From NCBI GenBank assembly GCA_014529385.2, contig CM043947.1:121968891-122032890 (forward strand): DNA of 64,000 bases, given 5' to 3'. The position numbers and the translations under genes are program-made. How positions within the stretch are numbered: position 1 is the stretch's first letter; each line of letters begins with the position of its first letter. This document shows positions 57,091 through 64,000 of this stretch, one piece after another. The notes under the pieces were generated by a model. The model did no database searches and had not been told where the DNA came from. It was given only the letters and a program-made list of their open reading frames with translations. The stretch comes from Adiantum capillus-veneris (lineage: Eukaryota > Streptophyta > Polypodiopsida > Polypodiales > Pteridaceae).

Positions 57091-57968
57091 GTTTAGATAA
57101 CCCTCCCAAATGGCTTAGTGCTGACAACATGCAGGATATTGTCCAAATCTACCCTGGAGACTTCATACGCGTATAAAGTCTCCTGTCTCAGAATTTGGAT
57201 CTGTTTCTACCTTAAGTTCCCTTACTTATCAACATCATGTACATGTGTTCATAGCAAAATTTAGAGCTTAAAAGTGCCTTCAAAAACACATTTCTGATTT
57301 TTCTTACTACAACCACTCCGTCTTTTGGTGTTTGGTCCCTAAATCTTTGCCAAGACTCCCAACTCAAGGTGTTCTTAGGGTATAACTACTCATTTGAACA
57401 CTCTAGTGCAGTTAGTTTTCACAGGTTTGGTCTCTTTTTAGCCTAGAGAATTTATACGCATATGAAGTCTAACCTTACAAAATTCAAATTTTGATATGCA
57501 GGGTCCTTCATGATGCCTGCTTTTGTCCTCAAAAATCCTTAGCCATGCAAAACATTTTTATGAGCTTTGCTTAACACTGTTCAACCAAGAATCACTCTCT
57601 TTTCAAAATTTCAATGCAACCAATAAACTCAAGCAAATTTTCATTGGTGGACAGCTCGAGATCAAGATCAATTCACCTACCTAAAGCTACTCCTAAACCT
57701 AAAAAAATGGCTTTTGCAATTGTGAGTAGATAAGCACATAACTGACACAAACAGACTAGCCAATGGTTTATCACCTCCTCAACCACTCAAGCTCCCAAAC
57801 TAACACATTTCTAAACTAAAACCATCAATATGGGTGACCAAGGTAAGACACACGCTTCCTAGCACCTCTCTATAGGTACTAACTAAACTAAGATAGAAGA
57901 AATACTATGGTAATCCAGAGGAACTCTCACCTCATAGGATTAGTCTAAGGTCACCTACCTAGGGCTTC
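57091..57968 (-). other. Leader of the 50-59 kb element
   Basis: Non-coding sequence between PBS and the LINE insertion. It contains two related blocks in opposite orientation, GACTTCATACGCGTATAAAGTC (about 57160) and TTTATACGCATATGAAGTC (about 57450). No gene. Confidence 0.5.
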
Positions 57969-57989
57969 GATCCCCGGCAGTGGCGCCAA
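57969..57989 (-). other. Primer-binding site (TGGCGCC type)
   Basis: On the minus strand TTGGCGCCACTGCCGGGGAT follows the 5' LTR. This is very close to the TTGGCGCCGTTGCCGGGGA form found in many plant gypsy elements. Confidence 0.85.
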
Positions 57990-58601
57990 TGTTGGCAGGT
58001 ACGCCGCGAGCGAACGCTAGCATAGCGATAACAAAACCAACAACTCTATGTTGGCCGAGGACGAAGCTTCACCCGTAGGCGCATGGAAACAAGAAGATGG
58101 TTGTGAAACTACTTCCCGACCTTTTGAGACAATCTCTAATCGAGGAAATTGAATCCAAGAGCGCACTAGTGAAGACAATCCAAACTACAACGCTAATGCT
58201 CACTGTATCTAGGTCACATGCATTCAAAATGTCACGAAACTCACAAGATACACTCTCCTTGCCATGAGATTAATATCCTATGGACTGTGACTTGAAACCC
58301 ACCTCAACTACCTCTTGTGATAATCGCTAAAGACAGGCAGCAAAAGAAAAGTTACCATTTTTCGTGGCATATGATCCTTATGTGTAGTCCTACTTGCTGT
58401 GAACCCATAGGTGCAAAGAACTCATCAAACGGACACCTAGTTTGCAAGAAAACTCACCCAGAAGCTCGTAGGAACTCTCTTCACGCCGTAGTTGGAATCA
58501 CACAATCTTGGCATTGAAGGGAAGCCCTTGCCGTTGCTAACACAATAGTGGTGTCGCTTTAGCGATGGACCTTCCGTAGTGTGTGTAAGGAAGAGAAGAA
58601 G

Positions 58602-58691
<90 letters not shown>

Positions 58692-58900
58692 ACACCACGC
58701 ACAATGATAACCAAATTTGATTAATTCAAAAGTTAGGTTTAGGTTACAATAATTGACTTATATACATTCCTCCATAGAGGCTCGTTCTCACCAAGTCTAA
58801 TGGCTGCTCAAATATTACAAAAGGTATCATTCTGGTTCAAAAAATAATAGTACAATGTATTCTGGAACCTCTTCTGTATTTCACCGTCCGCCCGTCAACA
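57990..58900 (-). repeat. 5' LTR of the 50-59 kb element
   Basis: 911 bp partner of 49955-50802. The extra length is mostly the CT array at 58604-58689. Confidence 0.9.
58604..58689. repeat. (CT)n microsatellite inside the 5' LTR
   Basis: 43 uninterrupted CT units, expanded relative to the matching spot in the 3' LTR. Confidence 0.98.
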
Positions 58901-58905
58901 TCACC

Positions 58906-59272
58906 CTCACTAGTAGCTTCGTTAACAACCAAGGAAGGCCAAAAGCAAAGAACAACAAGTCAGAGCCAAAAACTTTGACAAATCTGGATACCAAAGAGCC
59001 AAGTCGGCCAAAAGCAGGTATGGATCAATAAAATGAAGATCTCTAATGAAAAATCACAAAATCCAACACCACAAGGAAAACACTCGAAGTCTACAAGAAC
59101 GATTAAAAAACTTACAAAGTCGCAAGCTGTCGCAACTCAAATTTGGGTTCCAAAGAAGTTGATTCAAGCACAAAAAGGTGAGGAGTTTATTTGGATTCCA
59201 AAACATCCAAAGTATCATCCCCCAAATATTGAATCCTGTGGAGCATGGGATCGTGCTAGCTAGGGTGGATGA
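58906..59272 (+). pseudogene. Gypsy linker remnant, right part
   Basis: Resumes the plus-strand element broken at 49954. The frame near 59033-59263 is basic and carries two similar blocks, QIWVPKKLIQAQKG and EFIWIPKHPKYHPP, ending with a stop after AWDRAS. No RT follows. Family of these W(V/I)PK blocks is not certain. Confidence 0.5.
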
Positions 59273-59289
59273 AAGATAAACATCATGCA

Positions 59290-59557
59290 ACTTAAGTGAG
59301 TGTGTGTTGGCTAGATTATCACTCAAGCAAATTAGGTTCCAAGATCAATTAACTTGGACCCATAAACACGGTCTTGAGCATTTGCTAAGCCATCACAAGC
59401 TCACCATAAACAAGGGAGATGTAATGTAAAATAGAGTTGTGTTTTTTCATTCAAGAAATGAGCTTTAGGTAGCTCTACATCCTTGCATCGCAGCATGTGG
59501 GATACTTCCACTCTCCTCTCTTTGACTCACACTTTAGGACAAAGCTCACACTTTACA
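59290..59557 (-). repeat. Probable 3' LTR of a copia gag remnant
   Basis: On the minus strand, a purine tract CTCAAGGGGAGGAT (59558-59571) is followed by TGTAAAGTGTGAGC, a normal PPT/LTR junction. The far end is not defined, and no partner LTR was recognised. Confidence 0.5.
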
Positions 59558-59737
59558 ATCCTCCCCTTGAGGTTTGGACTATGACAATACTGAAGATGTA
59601 ATATCCACACATGATGATAAGTTGGTGGTATCCACATAGGATGGTAAAATCCATACAAGCTGACAAAATCCACACATGATAATAATATCTACATAGGAAA
59701 ATAAAAGTCCTCCCCTACAAGTAGAGAGGCTGTATCT

Positions 59738-60633
59738 TCAAAGTATGTTGTCATAGGATACAAGGTTGTTCTCGCCTTTGTCTTCTACCATGTGAATGGA
59801 TCCTTTGTTAAGTCTCTTTCCTTCATACCTTCTGCTGTTGCTTCTACTATTGGTGCTTTCTCCATTGCTACTGCCTCCATTTGAGTAGCATTGAGAAGTA
59901 GGGTGTCCCTTCTTATCGCATTTGCTGCAAGGTTTGTTTGTGTAGCAGTCTTTTGCTATGTGTCCCATTCTTCCACATTCATAACACTTTCTTCCAGTTG
60001 ATGATGTTGATGGTTAATATCTTCCCCTTGAGGATGTCGTGAAAAAAATGATGTTAATGAATCTTTCTGCTTTCTTTCTTTTGCTTGGATTGAGTTGATG
60101 ACATCTTGGAAAGGTGGAGTAGGTACTTTTTCTTCAAGAATTGTGACTAAGTGGTCATAAGAAGGTGGAAGTGCACTTAGTAGTATGACCAATTTGTCAT
60201 CTTCTAGTACTTTGACCTGGATGTAAGTGAGCTGCATGACAATGCTCTTAAGTCTATTTAATAGGCTAGCAATGTCCTCCCCTTCAGTCATAATGATCTT
60301 GTAAATTTGTCTTTTGAGACTAACTTTACTTCTTTTGGCCGTGGCCCCAAAATTACTTTCTAGGACATGCTAGGCTTCATGTGCATGCTTACACTTGTAT
60401 ACATTTGTCTATGACATGCAAGAAGGTGATGATGATTCTATTGCTTGTTCGTCCTTGGCCAAATTTTGTGTGCTTGCTGTGAGTGTAGATGCCCTAGTGT
60501 GCCCTCCATTGGGTTTGGCTTGTTGCTCTAAGGCAATACTGATGACATACCATAAACATTTTTTCATTAGGTAACCCCTTAACTTTGTTTGCCAAGTGTG
60601 ATAGCCATTTTTTCGGCTCTCTGTAATTGCCAT
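59738..60633 (-). pseudogene. Ty1/copia gag remnant
   Basis: Three minus-strand frames: 60633-60409 (YHTWQTKLRGYLMKKCLWYV, the UBN2-type start of copia gag); 60291-59956 (IASLLNRLKSIVMQLTYIQV, LLSALPPSYDHLVTILEEKV); and 59968-59738. Two zinc knuckles are complete: CYECGRMGHIAKDC and CSKCDKKGHPTSQC. Protease and all of pol are absent before the PPT, so the element is deleted from the end of gag onward. Confidence 0.9.
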
Positions 60634-60639
60634 AGTGAG

Positions 60640-62300
60640 TTATCTCACCCTATCAAATCACTCAAACACTGTGGTTACCCTCACCCTTTCACTGTATATA
60701 GGTGCGTGTGAGTTAGGGGACTTTTCCCATATCTCCTTACTGAAATAAAAAACCCTCAATTAGCTAGTCATTGGGCTAGTTGAGCCAAAAAAATAAAAAA
60801 TATAAAAATATAAGTATATTATGGCCCATGCGTATGTAAATATTTCTTTGTATATAGGGCCTAAATAAAAGATTTTTTCATAATTATTTTGGTATTTATT
60901 TAAATATTTCTACCTAGGTGTGTGTTATTTATGCTCTGTACATTGCCTCACCATAACCACAATTTTTCTTACCATTTTTCATACTCTTTATTCCATATAG
61001 AAATATTTTCATGTAAGCTTCTCTTATATTTGGTGTAACTCCACCCCAACAAAAATCCAAAAAAACTAGTTTTATTTATGTGTATATTTTTTCACTATTG
61101 TGATTTTTCCCTTCCTACATCTATTTTGTTTTTTTTCTAAAAAATTAGAACACCAAAAATATTTATCTTTTTATGGTAGCCTCATAATGAGAGAGATTTC
61201 TTTTGACCCCTTTATATTTTTTCCACTTATATTATTTATATTTGACATGTACATATTTTTTAAACCCCTCAATATTTGATTTTCTTAGTTGTACTATTCA
61301 CTTATATCATGATCTCAACAATATCTTCAATTATAGACCTACCAAATAAGGTCAAGGGTAGGTGGAATGCATACATGCACTATGGAGGGCTCACTCTTGG
61401 AGGTATTCAAAAGAATCATTCAAACAAGGACCCCACAAGGACCTTGTGCAGTGGAAAAAAACGGTCGGTTTTGCTGAATTTTTAAAGTTCACTTACTCTC
61501 CGAATTTGAAAAGGTGATACAAACAAAAGTTGTAGCTCGTGGGCTGAACTTTTGCCTCAAATTTTCTCATATTTTTTTGAGCTACGAGCTGTGAGCTATG
61601 ATTTTATTAGTGGACCCCAGTTTTCCCATGCTATGCAGCCACACTCTCTCTTCCACTTTATCATTTTCCTCTTTCACACACACTTGTCCACTCATCATCC
61701 CCACTTCTCTCACCACTCCTCTCTGCACCCTACTCACCTTCTCCTCAACCTTGAAGAATAAGAGAAACCATGGTGAACTCATACCTCCCACACACAATTC
61801 CATTCCAAAATTGATCACCTAGTCTCATTTTTCCTCCTCCAAATTACCCATATCTATCAAAAAACCACAAAATTCAGCCTCTTCTCTTAAAAGACAGCAT
61901 CATGGTGGTTGATTACTCAGCTTCAATTACCTTGTCACTCAAGGAAGGTCAAGAGTGGAGAAAAAATGTACCGTCAAAGCTAGTGGACCGTCAACAAGCG
62001 TCAAAATTGGCCCTACTCAAGACACTTGGAGCATCAACCTTGTAAGAAATCCACCTTTTCTTACCTCTTAAGAGTTTTTCTTCCTTATTTGTATCCTACA
62101 TGGATACTCCCATTGTAAATATCCAATTCCATTTGTAAATTAATACTAACTCTACTAACACTAACCCACTATGAAAAGTCCTATCACCTCCATTTCTCTC
62201 CTCTCTCTTTCCCCACCAACTTCTTGATAATTCCAAGCAAAAGAAATTAGATAAATTGTTGAAAACCTAACCCAACCATGGTTAGAGGAGTAACCCTAGC
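60640..62300. other. AT-rich intergenic DNA
   Basis: 60780-61280 is very AT-rich with T-runs. 61500-61830 has short ORFs on both strands and no recognised motif. 62041 onward may already belong to the LTR described next. No gene supported. Confidence 0.5.
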
Positions 62301-62978
62301 CTTCAAAATTGCTATAAAAGGAGGGTGTAGCTAGCACAAAAAAGGGAGAAGAAAGAGCGCTATGCTATAGCTTGAGAAGCCAAGCTCAACCTCTTGAGAA
62401 GGAGCTCTTGAGTGGAATCTCATTGGCATTAGGCATATGTATGTGTTGTATTAGGGGTGATTAGCAAGGGAACTCTATGCCATTGTAAGAGAGAGTGATC
62501 ATTAAATTGAGAGTAGGAAATCTATCATTTCTCCTACTAGAGTAATCCCAACATTTGCTGAATCAAGGAGGGTGAATTTGGACTAAGCATGGATACATTG
62601 TCTCCCTTCCAACGTGAAGTCATGGACAATAATGATGTGTAAGTGTCTTGGTGTTTTATTTAAGTTCTTGATAGCTTGTCTCCGGGTATTGTTATCAATT
62701 TAGCCATAAATCCCACATGATGTAAGAGGGCGACAGGGTATAGAGGACTCCCCTGGCCCTAAGACAGTGATTGGGGTGGCTTTTTTCTTGTGATGTGTTG
62801 TGGTGTAATTTACTCGGGCTATGTTGAACAAATACTAATCTCACTTTGATTGGTCATGACAGATTTGTAAGAAGGCATTAGTGCAACAAGCACCCCCTTC
62901 CCCCTTCTCTCTCTTTCTTACATATATATATTTATGTTTGCTTGATCATTAACGATACACTTCAAAGCAGCCCGAGCA

Positions 62979-63050
<72 letters not shown>

Positions 63051-63310
63051 TTTTAGTGTGTGAGAGTGTTCCATTGGTGTTAGGGTTAGTGTAAATTCCT
63101 TGCTTGTTTGTGGGTTGCTCTAACGATTCTCCTCTTTTGCGTCCTAGTTCGCTCTTAAACTAGGTGGTGCCCCTTGTGTAGTTGGGATTTGGCTGTGGGT
63201 TTGTTGTTTTGGTTTGTGTTGTGTTGTGCCCCAGCCCCATTGAGTAGCACGGGATCCTTGAAGGGTGTCTAGAGGTTTCTCTTCTTGTTGCCCGCCCCGG
63301 ACCGCTTCAA
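62041..63310 (+). repeat. Possible 5' LTR of a retroelement leaving the window
   Basis: TATA box GCTATAAAAGG at about 62311-62321, a CT array at 62982-63047 and an end at about 63309 directly before a PBS-like site. The start at TGTAAGAAATCC (62041) is a guess, since there is no partner in the window. Confidence 0.4.
62982..63047. repeat. (CT)n microsatellite
   Basis: About 33 uninterrupted CT units. Confidence 0.98.
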
Positions 63311-63312
63311 AT

Positions 63313-63329
63313 TGGTGCCCCCACGGAGG
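63313..63329 (+). other. Putative primer-binding site
   Basis: TGGTGCCCCCACGGAGG begins with TGG, the complement of a tRNA CCA end, and lies about 600 bp before a gag start. The tRNA is not identified. Confidence 0.45.
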
Positions 63330-63923
63330 AACAGGCTTGTGTATGTTTTGTGAAGGCTCAAACTTTAGCATAATCAAGTAGCTTGCATGAATCACGAGAA
63401 TTTGTATGATCCCTTCATTCCCATTGCAAGGCAAAAGGTACACATAATTGTTAGTACTAAGTTGCAATTTCAGTGAGTAATTCGTAGAATTTTAGGTCCT
63501 CTTAAGTTGGTAGAGATAAACGCATCAGTAAATCCTTTTATTTTGCCTCTCATTAGGTACGACCTTAGTTTGGACGTCTATATTTTTTTTTTGTTTTAAG
63601 AATTAGGTCATGCATAGACCATGGATAATGGCCCAGGAATATAGGTTTTTCCCTTTCATTTCACTCCACACATTAGAGTAAACATTGCAATTAGTAGAAA
63701 AATCCATTTTCAACAACGTATGGTATTCATGTTTGGTGCCCAAAGAGTAGGAGAAATTCTCGCGTCACCAAACCCTGTCATTCTACCTCTTATTGATTAT
63801 CATAGGTCATTTGATGTGAATATTTTTATTTTGTTGTAGAATAGATTGCAATTTAGAAAATATTATTGTGTATAACTTTGAAAGAAAGAAAAAACAAAAA
63901 CGCGTCACTTTGAAATCAATTTA

Positions 63924-64000
63924 ATGGAGAGCCAACGCCAAATGTCTGGATATCCTCTTTTCTTTGGAGAGCCTGGAGAGGATGCAGAATTATTTCTAGC
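63924..64000 (+). CDS. Start of a retrotransposon gag (cut by window end)
   Basis: Open frame from ATG at 63924 to the last base, 25 codons. It holds MSGYPLFFGEPGEDAELFL, the FxGxxxEDAxxFL pattern that opens plant gag domains. With the TATA box, PBS-like site and leader upstream it marks a plus-strand LTR element continuing beyond the window. It may be intact; only the first codons can be judged. Confidence 0.6.
   Translation, partial: MESQRQMSGYPLFFGEPGEDAELFL

Larger units (their letters stand above)
49955..58900 (-). mobile_element. LTR element with gag and a long non-pol frame
   Basis: LTRs 49955-50802 and 57990-58900 (TGTTG...CAACA ends). Flanks TCACT and TCACC form a near-perfect target duplication. 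PBS lies at 57969-57989 and PPT at 50803-50815, both on the minus strand. From the 5' end: leader 57989-57092; a plus-strand LINE insertion 54925-57090; gag 54923-53884; then, where pol should be, a frame of about 960 codons broken by stops and frameshifts (about 53750-50870) with no protease, RT or integrase. A non-autonomous element by content. Confidence 0.85.

Noticed and set aside
57160-57470. Two inverted related blocks in the leader as a regulatory hairpin
   Set aside because: The blocks are 290 bp apart and only partly complementary; too weak to call.

Overview
The window is a piece of a large, repeat-rich land-plant nuclear genome. The evidence is spliced host genes, nested LTR retrotransposons of both Ty3/gypsy and Ty1/copia type, LINE fragments, and very many long (CT)n and (CA)n microsatellites. 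The retroelement divergence and the CT-rich background would suit a fern or another non-flowering plant, but the sequence alone does not fix the species. Only two host genes are convincing. The rest is transposon sequence in many states of decay, plus satellites and unassigned intergenic DNA.

Layout, left to right. 1-1435: decayed gypsy integrase and reverse-transcriptase scraps. 1441-15796 (+): promoter and a complete 12-exon gene for the replisome adaptor CTF4/WDHD1. Its exon lengths add to 3036 nt, an open frame of 1011 codons plus stop. Intron 8 (5007-14460, 9.45 kb) is packed with four LINE fragments, three copies of one LTR, another LTR, and two gag remnants. 17220-17921 (-): an intronless SKP1-like gene, convergent with CTF4. 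18-24 kb: unassigned DNA with microsatellites, small tandem duplications and a CATAAC-rich array. 24.5-26.3 kb: copia RT/RNase H remnant. 26.4-27.5 kb: tandem satellite whose units carry an inverted repeat. 28.1-33.4 kb: internally deleted plus-strand gypsy element. 34.2-41.3 kb: minus-strand gypsy element with 1.2 kb LTRs and a clean solo LTR (TSD CCCCG) inside its protease. 42.4-48.0 kb: a LARD-like element with very short (176-177 bp) LTRs, a perfect CATTT duplication and 5.2 kb of interior with no recognisable coding. 48.9-59.3 kb: a plus-strand gypsy remnant split by a minus-strand LTR element at 49955-58900. 59.3-60.6 kb: copia gag remnant (-). 60.6-64.0 kb: AT-rich DNA, then the 5' end of another LTR element whose gag starts at 63924 and runs off the window.

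The most unusual object is the element at 49955-58900. It has matching LTRs, PBS, polypurine tract, a near-perfect TSD and a gag. In the place of protease/RT/integrase it has a long non-pol reading frame on the same strand (about 53.75 to 50.87 kb). That frame has an acidic/proline-rich part, a roughly 280-residue coiled coil and a C-terminal domain I do not recognise. It is broken by a few stops and frameshifts. This is the best candidate for something undescribed. The two host genes belong to DNA replication/cohesion and to SCF ubiquitin ligases; nothing else in the window suggests they are co-regulated.
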